DNA of 64,000 nt, from assembly GCA_018292915.2 (NCBI GenBank), contig JACVVK020000493.1:331001-395000 (forward strand). Reading direction: 5' to 3'. Source of the DNA: Batillaria attramentaria. Lineage: Eukaryota; Mollusca; Gastropoda; Batillariidae. Shown piece after piece: positions 1 through 12,357 of the stretch. The position numbers and the translations under genes are program-made. The notes under the pieces are model-generated. The model did not search any database. It was not told the origin of the DNA and saw only the letters and a program-made list of their open reading frames with translations. How positions within the stretch are numbered: position 1 is the stretch's first letter; each line of letters opens with the position of its first letter.

Positions 1-390
1 GCGATGCTACATCCTCCCCTCCCCAAAACAAACAAACAAACAAACACACAAAAAGCCCAGCCAAACACCAACAAAAAAACAACAACAACAACAACAACAA
101 AAACAGGAAAACAAAAACCAACCAACCAAAATAAATCAAAACCCGATTCACTTCGACAGCGAAGCTAAGCTAAGCCTATTGACAATGTTGCAACAGTGAA
201 AATATTTCCTTGATATTTCAGCAAGTGTAGACTCGAGTTAGAGATAAATTTATCTCGGGAAACAAAGAGATCAAGGTCAACAATTAGGTCAATAGGCTAC
301 GGAAGTGTTCAGCAGTGTGAAGAGACCTCTTTAGAATAAGTATTTTCAGCCAGTCAGAAACAGGTTGTTGCAGTTCAAAGGCCCCAACAT

Positions 391-422
391 GTTCCTTGTG
401 TGTGTGTGTGTGTGTGTGTGTG
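391..422. repeat. (TG)n microsatellite
   Basis: A pure TG run of about 32 bases, downstream of the last visible caspase exon. The rest of positions 1-680 is A-rich, with an (AAC)n tract near 80-103. I see no coding exon there in phase with the caspase gene. Confidence 0.9.
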
Positions 423-680
423 CTGATTCAAGAAATTTGGTACAGCGCCTTTACAATATTCAGTTATTACATGTAATATAATTATTATATTACAGAAAAG
501 TCTGAGCCCCAAGTATGAATCAAACCTGACCTCTCGCACTGGTGACATAGTCTTAGCCACCAACCACCGGGTAACGCAAGTATGGAAGTGGCAATGCTTA
601 CTGGCCCTAACAACAGTAACCAGGGCACCCCTGAAAGGTCCATTTGTCTGAATAAGAAAGAGAAAGGCAGACAGACTAAC

Positions 681-3671
681 CCTGTTCAGCATGGCGCAGA
701 TATCCTCACTCTTGGCATAGCGCATGAATACTTGCACCACAGCTTCGATGTACCAGCTGCCACGTTCGCGATTTCTCCATGCGTAGTACCCTGGAAAACA
801 AATGACATAAAAATGACATAGGCAAGCTTAGGCGAATAGTGAGAATGCACCTTGTCTTCCTACTTTCATCCGGCTTTAACCAGTCCAGTCAATATATGGA
901 AGAATTAGTGTCAAGAATGCGACTGGAGAAAAGTGAAAAAGCCGGACTCATATCTTAACTTATTTTAATTAATGTCTACACCTCTAAACCCATCTCTTCA
1001 GCCTCTCATAGCTGTGCCATGTTCTGCTGGTGTGAGTGCGTGTGTGCACAGGGAACGTGTGTGTGTGTGTGTGGATATGAGTTTTATTAGTTTATATCTG
1101 CTTTGTCAGTTTTACCTGTCTTGTATTTGTTTTATCCGTGTTCTCTTATGTATTAATATGAATAAATATGTATTTTATGTAAAGCGCCTACAGCTTAGAT
1201 AAGGTTAGACGCTATATAAATATTCTATTATTATTATTATCATTACCGGCTTATGCGAAAGAGAACAAATGCAGACACCCCTGCGACTAGTCATGTACCT
1301 TCTAATGTCGGGTAGCAGATGAGCATGTCTGACATGGATGGGTGCTGTACCAGTGATGCAGCAGACTGAGGACCGGGGCCACCATCTGTTTCGTCCACTG
1401 GCAACTTCACACCGCGATCAAACGCTCCTGTGGACAGACGTTCAAAAAAACTTTAAAATTTCTGCCTATAGATTACCTTTCAAACTCCCTTACTACTACA
1501 CTACCTTACAGTCCACTAAACAGCATGCACTCTTCTGTCAAAAGTTCCTCGTTGAAACCTCAAAACAGTTGGCGAGTGCGCGTTTCGCTTTGCTGCCACG
1601 TCACTCTGGAACGCACTACCTGCCGGTCTGAGAGACCAGTCGGACATAGATCGTTTCCGCTGGCTTTCGACTAGGTCCGCTCACCTCCTCCTGATTCAGC
1701 AGCTGCTGTGTATGTGTGTGTGTTTGCCCATGTGTTGGTACGAGTGCGGGAGTACACGCACTGAGTCACTTTGTGAGATTTTTGCGCTACATACGTACAA
1801 TTCATTATTATTATAGACTACACCACGCTACACTATGCCTCAAGTTAATACTGCACAGGATTCCAGTATTTCAAAATAGGACCCTGCATCCACTTCAAGG
1901 GAAGAAAGCAGGGTAATACAAACGGAACAGATGGTGTAATTATCTCTAGTGAAGATCATTCAAAACAAACAATGGCACTGGAGGCAGAACAGGCAAGATG
2001 CCAAGAATGCTAAGGACATTGGCTCAGTGATTGTTCAATGACATCTAAATTGTATATCTATTCGCAGACAAAACCCCTCCTCACCCTCCCCCAAACTTAC
2101 CACCACGGCAAGCCTGAATGAAGAAGATTTTTGGTTTGTTCATGAGAGCTGGGCACCTATGGTTGTCAAAGAGGAGAAAGATCTCATCCAGAGGGATACG
2201 CTTGCCGTCGGTCCCAAAAACATATCCTTCCTCGCCGTGGCTAAGCATACACAGTATGCTGGCATCTGCAGTCAGATGTTCAGGCATGGCAGCAAAATCC
2301 CGCAGCTTATTCACGATGCCCTAGAAAAACAAAAACAAAAAAGACATATGGTTGATGTGCTACAGATTCTTTTCAGTTTCATTTGAACACAAATCAATTT
2401 GTACCATGCAGGTTATGCAGGGATCTGTTTCCCTGCACAGCAGTTGCCAATATTCATTTTCTTTTTAAACACGGCAGTATGAAAATATCCAGATCTATCC
2501 AGTAGTGCCATAGGCAGTGTGTTCTCTCTTGCAAACCGAAGTTACAGAACCATTACTTTCTGCAAGATTCTCATATGTATAGCACCTGAAAGCAAGAGAC
2601 AGTATGTGGTCGGTGGGGGAAAAAGCAACAGGATATTCCCATGCATGGTACAAAATGTTTCAAGTCATTCAGAGTGTTTAAAAAAAAAAAAAAAAAATTC
2701 ATTAAAAAAAAAAGAAGAGATTTAGGGACTAACGCAGTACAAAAACATACTAGCTGCATTACACAGTTAAAGTTACACACTGCAGCTTGATCAACTCCCA
2801 CTGTGTCAAAAAAGTGTTTCGCGCAGATGGCGCCACTACTGGGCCAGTGGTCTTCCCAAAGAGCTCGGTAAACTTGTAATGAAATTCATAAGTGGGTCAG
2901 ATTAACTGCATCAGCTGCTGACCTATGCCGGCCAACCCGCATCAGTCGTGCATGTGTTCACAGCTGTAGGGTAATTAGGTGTCACGTGATACCAATGACC
3001 GTTTTATGGCAAACACAGTGAGGTTTACCACAATAGCTAATAGACTTGCCCGAAATGGGCTCAGATTTTGCTCACACCTAAACGAGACTATATTCTTGTC
3101 ACCATAATAAGCTTAGGTTGATCTGTGAGCTCAAACAAGCTGCGGAATGTATCTTTAAAGTAATTGGTGACCCACTGTTTAAGGGCTAACCATGATAGAC
3201 TTGTCATGCTGACAACGTACATCGCTGCAGAGGAAAACACATGCACACATTTGAAACATATAATAGCCTCCCGACAATCCCTCAACTGCTCGTCAAGTCA
3301 TACTGACCTGTGCAGTGAGGCCGTCCCCATCATTGTAGACAGTGACGTTAAAATGCAGCTGAGTCAGAAGATTGTGGAGGTTGTCACGGTCGATGTTGGT
3401 ACCTCGGCGGGGGGGTTTGTCATGCACTTCATTAACGTTGAGGATGAGGGCCTGGCCGCGTGGCATCCCCACCATGCGATATGCCTGTAACATCACGTGT
3501 CACACTTATGACTTAAGGTAAACATAAGGCTGGAATGGTATGAATCTTAAGCTTGATTTATTTGATGCTTGTAACACTGTGTAAAACTGTGATGTAACTG
3601 ATGGTTGTATCTCATTTATTTATCTCGTTCTAAGCCTCAATTTCATTTTTATTTTATCCCTGTGTGCGTGC

Positions 3672-3714
<43 letters not shown>

Positions 3715-6700
3715 CGTGTGTGTGTGTGTGTGTGTAACATATTTTACATTACAGTTGTATAATGAATGGAGCAACTGTAGTGTTCCCTGTGATTCGAAAA
3801 TACAAGAGTCCTTGTCACGACGAGACCAAAAACGTGCGTCTCCTGTGATGAACTGTTCTCAAATTTGTGTGTAAACTTAAGAGTTTTGTGCGTACAAATA
3901 CGCACACCTGTGCGTAATCAGGAACACTGAATTGTGTGTGTCTGAAGACAATTTTCTGTTGTAAAATGATGTATTTTAGGAAAGACAATAAAGTATTTTT
4001 GAATTTGAAATTGAAGCTTAGCAGTCATTTAGATGTCCTCAAGGCAAACAAATACCCCGATGGGAGTAAAAACAAATTCGTACACATCTTTTTTCCGGTG
4101 CTCCCATCTCCAAAATTTCTTTCACAGTGGACACAAAATGTCCGACCTCAAAACAAATACCCACTCCACGTACAGCTACTCCATTTCCAACTAATTCATC
4201 CTTCATTTTCTCACGACTGCATACGCTACCTTGGCACCCAAATGTCTAAAACAGTTAAGCCTGTTCACTTAATCAGGCTGATTATCAGTTCTATGACACC
4301 CACCTTGTGCTTCATGTTCTGGTAGAACTGGCGTGAACAGTGCTCCACGCGAACAAACACAGGTCCGTCAGGCAAGTCCACAGGCTTGTTTCGAAGAACG
4401 GAAGCAATGGTGGCAGACTGGTTGTGACGGAGGACTGGTGATGAAACAGGACCTGAAACATAATGGCAAGAGCATATGTATATATATATAAATATTGACT
4501 TGATTTGTACAGAGTACATTACGCAAGAGCAGTTTGGTAAATCTCGCCCCAAAGGTCCTGAACACAGGAATAATTGCAATACAAATTGTCATTTTCAGGC
4601 ACAACAATGTGCATAGAATTAAAAAAAAACAACGTTTTACTCTTATACTGATCACTTGATTCATGCAAAAATTAATTGAAAAATAATAAAAGGACGTTTT
4701 CTCCCACCTCTACGATCGATCAGAGACAAACCTGTCTTGCTTTAAAGTGCACATAGAATTACACACTGGTCCTAATATCCAGCAGAAAATTAGCACGTTG
4801 GCTGAAAGAACAGATGGCCGTCTGCTTCTATCATGACAGTCACCATCATCTTGGTACTATGGAATTACGAGTGCACTGAAGAATAACACGTCATCAGCTG
4901 CGTCATGTTGTGAGAGCTTTCGACAATCGACAGGGAAGAACGCACTGCTTTAAAGTGAAAGTCATCAGGCAGGATTATATTTATGTGATATTATTATTAT
5001 TATTTTTTTTTTTACATATATGCAATACCACTGCAAAAAATGTCAAACTTTGTGTGTTTTACAATGTAATACAGCTGTTTAAGTTCACTGCCGTCAAAAA
5101 TATTTGTATTGCAACTAGTCCTTGGTATTTTGGCAGCTTTACTGCACCAGAACCTCTTCGGTATTCCTTGCCCCAACTATAGAAGACTGGAGGATCAGTA
5201 ACTACATTGTTGTGTATTTAACAATGCACCTTACCACATAGAGTCCCGGTAAAAAAAACAACAAAGAAGTAAAGCTCAAGTTTAACTGACATCTGACAAC
5301 TGACCAAGTCAAACTACCACACACACTAAACTAATACAAAGAAAGGTGTGGTTGGAGGAGAACGGATTGTACAGACTCTCTGTGCACATAACCAACTTCC
5401 GTCTCTGACAAAAACCACTGTTACCTGGTTGCCTGGCAGCTTCCAATCGAATCTGGGCTGGTGTCTGCTCCATCGTGTCTGCAAAACAGCCCTACAACAT
5501 CAGCTTAAGTAACAGAAGGCAAACATTCTGCAAGTTTTAAACTGAAAATATCCAAATCTCTGCGCTGTGAGGACGACAGGAAGTTAGCTGAGTGACAGGC
5601 AGGATATAATGGAGGGAACCTTTTCCACATCAAAACTCTTTCATGGCAGAAAAAAATGACTGTTGTACATGTACTGCTATGTGCAATGAGTTAATCAAGA
5701 GAGAATCATTTTCGTGATAGTACAGTGTTCTCAAATACTGACACACACACACACACACACACCAAAGACAGCAGCAGCAACAACAACAACAAAACAGTTA
5801 CCAGGGCTCCCCATGGATTGCTGATGAAGAGGGTGGGCTCAACCCCCTATCTGAAATTTTAGAGGGTATTTTCACCATCACTTTCAAATTTTAGAGAGTG
5901 ATTTGATTACCGGGTCAGCACAATTTAAAGCCATTTTCAATGATCGCTGCAACGGTGAAAGCATACCAGACTCGGACAGTGCTACGGACTAAATGAAAAG
6001 TGCGCTTCTGGTAGGCTTACCGAACAACGGAGCAAGGCTATTTTTAGTACGGGTGATTTCAAGAACTCGCGGTCACAGCGCAAGTCAGCAAAAGTCGCGC
6101 TCGACGGAATGGGGATGAACCGTGTCTGGGGAAATGCTACCCTGAATTTTTCTATTTTTTATTTTTAATTTTAAATTAGACTAAAACTTACAGGTGCAGT
6201 CTGGTGCATTTCAGGGTCTTCAGAGATGGAAATCCACTACAAGTTGGAGATTTTACGCCCTGCTCAATAAATGTGTTAAAGGGTGCCATGGTTGAGTGGA
6301 GTGGGTGGAGCGGGAGGAGTGGGAGAGACAGGAACTGCCTGTTTGAGGCAAAAAAAATAAATAGGCATGCAGAATTACCTGTAGAGTCACAGCGTGTCAG
6401 CCTTTCTCTGAAAGACATTATCCCGCATGGGTCGGACTCTTGTTCCCTAGCTGTCTTTGTGTACGCCTTTGGACTGGAGGAGAGTAATTTCAAACACTGC
6501 TCTGGCAGGTCCGACAACAAAGATGCTGCTAGCCGTCTGTTCTCCTCCACGTTCCTCTCCTGAGGAGTGTCTGTGCTGATGAAATGCTTCAGAACGTAGC
6601 GAAATTCTTCAGGCTGGAATGTCGTTTTGTCCGTAACAGTCCCTTGAGCATTCTGAGGGGGTTTGTTCTCAGCTGAAGGGAGGTAAATTTTGAACATATT

Positions 6701-7530
6701 TTTGTCATCGTTCCCCTTGATGCATATGACTGATGGTGAAGTAGGCCGTGCACGTTTGACTGTCGGACAACTGTCCGTTTCCGATGTTCCAGTGGACGAA
6801 TCATCATTTTCTTCTGGTTCCTTCTCTTTGGTATTATCAGGTTTCCGTTTCTGTGATGTGCTTGGAATGGATTCTGATACACAAACTGTGGATGATGATT
6901 CCGACTCCGATGCTGTGTTGGTGGTTGTTGTTAACGCTGAGGGTACTGATGTAGATGGAACTGGCGCTGTGGATGAAGTGGATGCTGATAACGTTGCAGC
7001 GGATGTTGCCAGGCTGTCTTTGTTTTTCAAAAAGGATGTGACAACATCCTCCTGGTCGTCTGCGATGAGCGCTTCGCAAAACTGTTCAAAAGCCTTGGGG
7101 CCCCGTTTGGGGAGAAGATCTAAGAGTTCTTCCACCTGCCTGTCTGGGGGCTTATTATACTGAAAAAACAAAAACAAAAAATCAAATGTAAAGGACTAAT
7201 GAAGATATTGAGATTTGACAGGAACTGGACTAGCTGTAAGTTACTCAGTTATTGGCAAACCATTTTGGCAGGTTTGCCAGTTTCACTGAAACATCCTTTC
7301 TGCTCTTTGCACAAATCGAAGAACACTATACGTGATCACAACTTATGACTTTGTTTTTCAATAAAGGAAAAAAGAAAAAGAAAATAGGTACGTACTGTAA
7401 TATTCTGCACACTACGTGCACTTAGAACTTTGCGTGAAAGCAGCTGTGTGAACAGTCCGCCAGTGACATCAATGTTCTCCACCAGCTGCGGGCGCTGGAC
7501 TATCAGCAGTTCCTTGTCTGCTGGATCCAT
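681..7530 (-). CDS. CARD-containing initiator caspase, caspase-2-like (3' end outside window)
   Basis: This is a cysteine protease that starts or relays apoptosis by cleaving after aspartate. Exons (minus, in order) are 7530-7396, 7159-6379, 5478-5425, 4452-4304, 3484-3308, 2320-2101, 1427-1299 and 790-681. All junctions are GT..AG, the phases agree, and they sum to 585 codons. Residues 1 to about 92 form a CARD containing LLPKRGPKAFEQFCEAL, a stretch typical of caspase-2. A Ser/Thr-rich linker of about 275 residues follows, then the protease fold from about residue 374. The catalytic His lies in MLSHGEEG and the catalytic Cys in QACRGG. The intersubunit linker holds VDETDGG, a likely self-cleavage site, and the small subunit has GYYAWRN and RGSWYIEAV. 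The exon ending at 681 stops after LNR with a GTTAGT donor, so the short C-terminal exon must lie before position 1. The start is the first Met of exon 1 (MDPADKELL). The family call is firm; the exact orthology is inferred. Confidence 0.93.
975..1246 (+). mobile_element. 3' tail of a non-LTR retrotransposon with (ATT)n end
   Basis: A GC-poor 3' region ends in a block reading AAGCGCCTACAGC, then CTATATAAATATTCT and a short ATT repeat. The same type of ending (GCGCTATATAA then ATT repeats) terminates the clearer LINE fragment at 45573-46020 on the other strand. No open frame survives. It lies in the caspase intron between exons 7 and 8. Confidence 0.55.
1488..1830 (+). mobile_element. Degenerate LINE C-terminal fragment
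   Basis: Broken frames encode a C-terminal LINE signature. LWNALPAGLRDQSDIDRF can be read and is identical to the same stretch in the minus-strand fragment at 45.7-46.0 kb. It is followed by a small deletion, LAFD and a stop. The 3' flank repeats the GAGTGCGGGAGTAC and ATT-repeat ending of that copy. It sits in the caspase intron, starting about 60 bp upstream (in gene direction) of the exon at 1299-1427. Confidence 0.75.
3661..3735. repeat. (TG)n/(CGTG)n microsatellite
   Basis: About 75 bases of TG repeats interrupted by CGTG units, in the caspase intron between exons 4 and 5. The remaining introns of this gene (791-1298, 1428-2100, 2321-3307, 3485-4303, 4453-5424, 5479-6378, 7160-7395) otherwise show only short A/T runs, a (CA)n at 5741-5762 and the LINE pieces listed separately. 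Confidence 0.9.
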
Positions 7531-9424
7531 TGCCGCTGGTTGTCACACCGCTGATACGAACGCCTGACAAAAGAGTTCAAGAATCTTGCACAATTCGCAG
7601 TTGGTATGATGCTTATGGTTCATGTGATGGCTGTATAGTGTGTACCACTTCCATTCTATAAAAAACAAACTTGCACATGTATACATACATGTGCATGCTG
7701 ACAGCCACCATGACCCCCCCCCACACACACACAAACACAATTAGCCTATGTACTATCAGGAATGCATGATTGTAGAATCAGGTTCTCAGCAGACTTATTC
7801 AGCAGAAAATGCAAACTCTACAGTTTGTCTGAAGCTCTGCAAAGACCAAATGTCTCCTGTGAGAGTGGATGTGCATGCTACATTCATGCAAAATCATAGC
7901 TCCCGTGTTATGTATGTCTCTGATTAATGCACCCAGAAAGCTAACATTATTTCCTCAAATCATTTTGCAGAAACGACTTCTTTCTTCTTCTTCCGCTATG
8001 GAGTGGGACTCTGAGAGTGTAATATGAACTCTGTGGTGTGATACAACTATCTGGAGGTGGTCAGCAGTTAAAACTGTGTACACTGGGGGAAGGGGGGGGG
8101 GAGGGGGCGTACACAATCTGAGGCGAGGGTTGACTGCAGGATGTAGAGGCTGCAGCCAAGTCTCTCTCGGAAGGACCATGTTCTGATGGAGCCGAAGTGG
8201 TATAGGTGGTACATGTAGTTTGTTCCCAACTCTCGATGTTCGAGGGAAAAAAGTCGTGCAGGATTGGCTGGATAGTGTGTTCCAGGTACTGAGGTAGAGT
8301 ACAAGATGTGACTTCCCCGATCACTCATTAAGTATATATAAACTTCAATATTTAATGACCAGCCAGTCATTATAGTGTACTTCCAAAACATGCAACAATT
8401 CAATTTATAAATTATAAACCAGAAAACGGCAAAATATGAGGGAAGAGCCCGGGAAGTATCGAGCGCCTAGGAATCAACCAACGCAACCGAACGACTGCAG
8501 TCGTTACAATTTTCTGGTTAGAATTATCAGCTGGCAAGATACCACACGGGAATCGATTACTATGTGCTACTGATTCACCCACTGGTTCATAAATTACGTC
8601 GAAACTTTGACACCCGCGTACGCACCTGTAAAAGTTTGGAACTTCTTGGAGAGTTGTCTGCACTTCCGGTATAGCAAATTTTGCTAAAAAATAGCAAAAT
8701 ATATATGCCCGTCGGAAGAAGTGCGGACAGTCTAATCTCCCGTGAACGAAGCCCCAAGAGATGAAGGCATTTTCAAAATCATAAATTTAGGCGCGACACC
8801 GGCCATAACATGACGTAAGCTTTGGGGCAACTGGGTGTGGCAAGCGTCGACTTGTTGAAGTTCCACGTCCGCGATGACTCAGTGGATTCGTGCAAATGGC
8901 CTCTCATGCTAAATATGATACAAAATACGGCCCTTCGGAATTACAGTTTGTGTAACATATACGCATACGCTTAGACCCGAAGTCTCGCCAAGTCCAACGA
9001 GACCTCTGAACGTGTAGTAGAGACAAAGCAGGGCAGTGCATAGTCCATCTCATGCACGGAGGGTTGGAACTGAAAATACACTACCTTGAATTCATCCTTA
9101 CAACGAAAATTACATTTCTCTCATTATCATTTCAATAAGCAACTCAGTGGTTTCATGTGCTTGATGTCTTGGGGGATGGGGGGGTATTTATTGTGTGCAT
9201 GTGTGTGTGTGGGGTGTGTGTGTGTGTGTGTGTGTCTCAGTCTGTGTGTGAGAGAGAGACAGTAGAGACATAACAGTTTATAACAGATATTTCAATTAAA
9301 AAATGCTTATTCCTGCTGCCTTTTTTTTGGGGGGGGGGGGGGCAGGTGGAATGGGTGTAGCAGTGGATGGATGAGGGTTGTGGTGACGATTTTCATGACA
9401 ATCACTCTGTACAACGAATAATAA
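7531..9424. other. Intergenic region upstream of the caspase
   Basis: This is the 5' flank of the minus-strand caspase and should hold its promoter, but I cannot point to a TATA box or other motif. Minus-strand open frames at 7955-8403 are short, mutually overlapping and unlike any family I know. A short inverted repeat (GCAAATTTTGC, with GCAAAAT nearby) occurs at about 8674-8700. A block at 8930-9000 recurs near 19.8 kb. TG and G-rich runs occupy 9170-9345. Confidence 0.5.
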
Positions 9425-9435
9425 CTTCAAAATCT

Positions 9436-9441
9436 TTTATT
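9436..9441 (-). terminator. Possible polyadenylation signal AATAAA (minus strand)
   Basis: The minus strand reads CACAATAAAAGATTT here. A minus-strand transcript could end just past it near 9415. The nearest minus-strand gene upstream is the SLC35C1-like gene, whose stop is 7.7 kb away, so this could mark a long 3' UTR or an unrecognised transcript. The stretch 9442-10541 holds no convincing exon, only A-rich sequence and a (TG)n/(CG)n tract at 10156-10218. Confidence 0.3.
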
Positions 9442-10158
9442 GTGCAAAGTAATAAAAGACAACGCAAAACAAATCTTGCTAACAACAAAATTCTGCTTTA
9501 AAACCACACTGGGAAAAACAGTCAATCAGAACACTGATCAAACAGGAACCACACCTCAACATGGAAAAATCTGGACAAGCATGCTGAACAATTTATATTG
9601 CTCAAAATCTGATACAGGTAAAACATGATAATGTAATTATTTTTTTTATAACAAAATTGTTCAGGTTTGGCCAGTTTTGCGTATCCAGTAACGCATCAAT
9701 TGTGGAGCGCCAGTACATACCAGTAGCTGAATATTTACAAACGAAGTCAAGAATGCTTAGTTCACTTCAAATAACAAGCAAAAAACAATGGGATGTATTC
9801 AGTATCACAGCTGACACAAATCTACAATGCTGCGAAACAAACACACAAAACAAGTAACCACCCCTTTGTACCACCCCCCCCCCCACCCAAACAATAAGCA
9901 AACAAGCACAAACCACCGAAAAACCCAAGCAAACAAATATAATGAAAAACTAACACATTTTTTTTTTTAAACTTTGGTGTTAAGAATCAAGGAACTATTA
10001 AGACTACATCATATGTCCAGAAATGTACATACACTGTACTACATGTACAACTAAATGAAGTAAAACTCAGAGAAGAATCATGGTAAACTACACTGTCACC
10101 AGAGCAAACCTGTGTGGTTGACCAAAGACTGCATGCTGAACATGGAGCAAATCTGTGT

Positions 10159-10196
<38 letters not shown>

Positions 10197-10541
10197 GTGC
10201 GCGCGCGCGCGCGCGCGAGTCCAATAATCTCATACACAGACCCTTCCCTATGCTTCTGATACAACATGCACTGTCACTGTCTTTCCCAGAGTAAGGCAAA
10301 GCCTTCCACTTGAGGTGTCTACAGGCATACATGGTTCACCACTAAAAACGACAGTCCCCTGCCTACTGAGCCAGGGATCCAATCACATTTGTAGCTATGA
10401 TCTACGAACATGAGCAACTTTTACACAATTCTATAGCATTTGGAATGCTTACAAGCAAAAAAAAAAAAAAAAAAGCATTTGGAATGCTTACAAGCGAACA
10501 AAAAAACAAAACAAAACAAAAAACACCCCCCAAAAACAATA

Positions 10542-10720
10542 CAGTAGAACCTCTTTTGGGTGGCCACCCCTTTGGAAGACCACCTGCCTATGCAGACCAA
10601 TGTTATAATCATACTGGGTTGCACTTCTTCACTGTCTGAAGCTTCTTTTGGGTGACCACCTCTCTTTTAAGACCACTCTTATCTGGCCAGAGGGGTGGTC
10701 GTCCAAAAGAAGTTGTACTG
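10542..10720. mobile_element. Short pogo/Tigger-like MITE with TA target duplication
   Basis: A 179-bp element is flanked by TA on both sides (10540-10541 and 10721-10722). The left end starts CAGTAGAACCTCTTTTGGG. The reverse complement of the right end starts CAGTACAACTTCTTTTGGA, with GACCACC or GGCCACC following in each. CAGT termini with TA duplications are characteristic of the pogo/Tigger branch of Tc1/mariner. There is no transposase, so it is non-autonomous. Confidence 0.8.
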
Positions 10721-10722
10721 TA

Positions 10723-11888
10723 TAAACAGTTTACCATACCTGAAGAGCCCTACAAATACAATACTGCTGGAAACATGCATCCACTGGAACATTCCCCCAA
10801 CCCCTTCCTGGTTACCTATTCTCTGTTTATCACCTGTACTGGCTGTCGGGAATGGTGTGCATAAACTTACATTGCACAGAGCCGACAGCCGGCACATTCT
10901 GCTCATCTGTATAGAAATCTACGTACTGGTGTACTGCGACACAAAGTACATGTATCATGATTTTTATAATAGTAAGGTAATATACACTTTATATAGACAC
11001 AATATGAACACTGGTACACTTCAAAGTCTCTTACATGGTTTGATCATATACTGAGAGACAAACGTTCTGCACATCTGTCTTTAAAAAATCGTTACAAATT
11101 ACTCTTTTCAGGTAGATTATGAAACTGCACCTTACGCGTGACAAAAGTTTAGTTTCATCTCAGGGCATTTCTGTGTGAAACAGGTAATTTGAGCCCTAAC
11201 AGACAGATGCCCTCAGCCTCGGGCCAAGCCAAGACAGGTTGGTGGTGGGATCAGAAAATGACTGATGGTATGCTTCCCGTGATGACTCTGTATGATTTTG
11301 GCAACAGGACGGACGTCCACAGAGCCGTATTAAAGATTGACATGGTGGATGGTTCTGCGCCACGAAGTGTCACTACACCGTAAGTTTCACATCAAGATGA
11401 ACCAAAATGGTATTAACAGCTTTTAGGCAGCGTGCCAACCAGTAGGTGGTGGGTATGTGGACTTCACTTGTCACAATGCAAGTGCTGACAACTGACATGC
11501 CAATTTTTTATGACAACTTTTTCAGATTCGTTTGGGCAACTCACAGTGGTGAAGTCAAAATCAAGTTTTTTGTTGCATTTGAAAGGATCATCACGTATCA
11601 AACATACTAGAAAGAAATCCTGTCCATTTCATTTTCGATGAATTCTGCATTCCAATATGGCTCTTGTGCAAATTGCAATATTGCTGAGCCATCAAAAGCA
11701 GCAATTTCTTACCGCCAAAAGAGAATCAGTCCTGTTAAGCCTAGCATTTTGGCAAAAAGTGCCAAATGCATGTATCTCAATGTATGACTGACAACCAAAA
11801 AACACGTGTCTCTCAGTATACTGATCTGCACACAGCCACAGCTATACATACACGTGCGCACATGATATTAATTATAAATCATTACATG
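10723..11888. other. Intergenic stretch without a recognised gene
   Basis: A 64-codon plus-strand open frame at 11189-11383 is followed directly by GTAAGT-like sequence, but it matches no family I know and has no partner exon. The remainder is AT-rich single-copy-looking sequence. Confidence 0.4.
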
Positions 11889-11890
11889 TA

Positions 11891-12313
11891 CAGTATACGT
11901 TGGTTATAAGAAACTCGAGGGGGGTGAATTTTTTGGTTTCTTATATCCGAGTTTTCTTATATCTGAAAGTCGGATATAAGAAAGTATTTTGAAAAATATT
12001 TCTTATAACCGAGTTCAGTGAAAAAAAGGTTTAAAACATTTCTTTTTTCTCAGTTCGTGTATGTTTTGCATTAAATTAAGAAATATCTGGTTTCTCTTAA
12101 AGACCTGCACAGAATATAATTATATGTGTAGAGTTAATATACACCAGTGCGCTTGTGTCCTTCAATGTCAGATTTTTTTGTTTGAACATGAAAATACTGT
12201 TTTTGCTTCCCAACTGTAGCGCTGGCGGTCATGTGGTAAGAAAAAACAAAACAAAAAAAACAAAAACAAAAACCAAACCAACCAACCAATCAACCAAACA
12301 AAAAAGAACTAAG

Positions 12314-12357
<44 letters not shown>

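Noticed and set aside
7955..8403. Three overlapping minus-strand open frames of 74-111 codons upstream of the caspase
   Set aside because: They overlap in different frames, show no domain or splice partner in phase with caspase exon 1, and include a G-rich tract that lengthens frames artificially.
11189..11383. Plus-strand open frame followed by a GTAAGT-like site
   Set aside because: It has no recognisable motif, no upstream acceptor or start exon, and no partner exon nearby. It may be real but cannot be supported.
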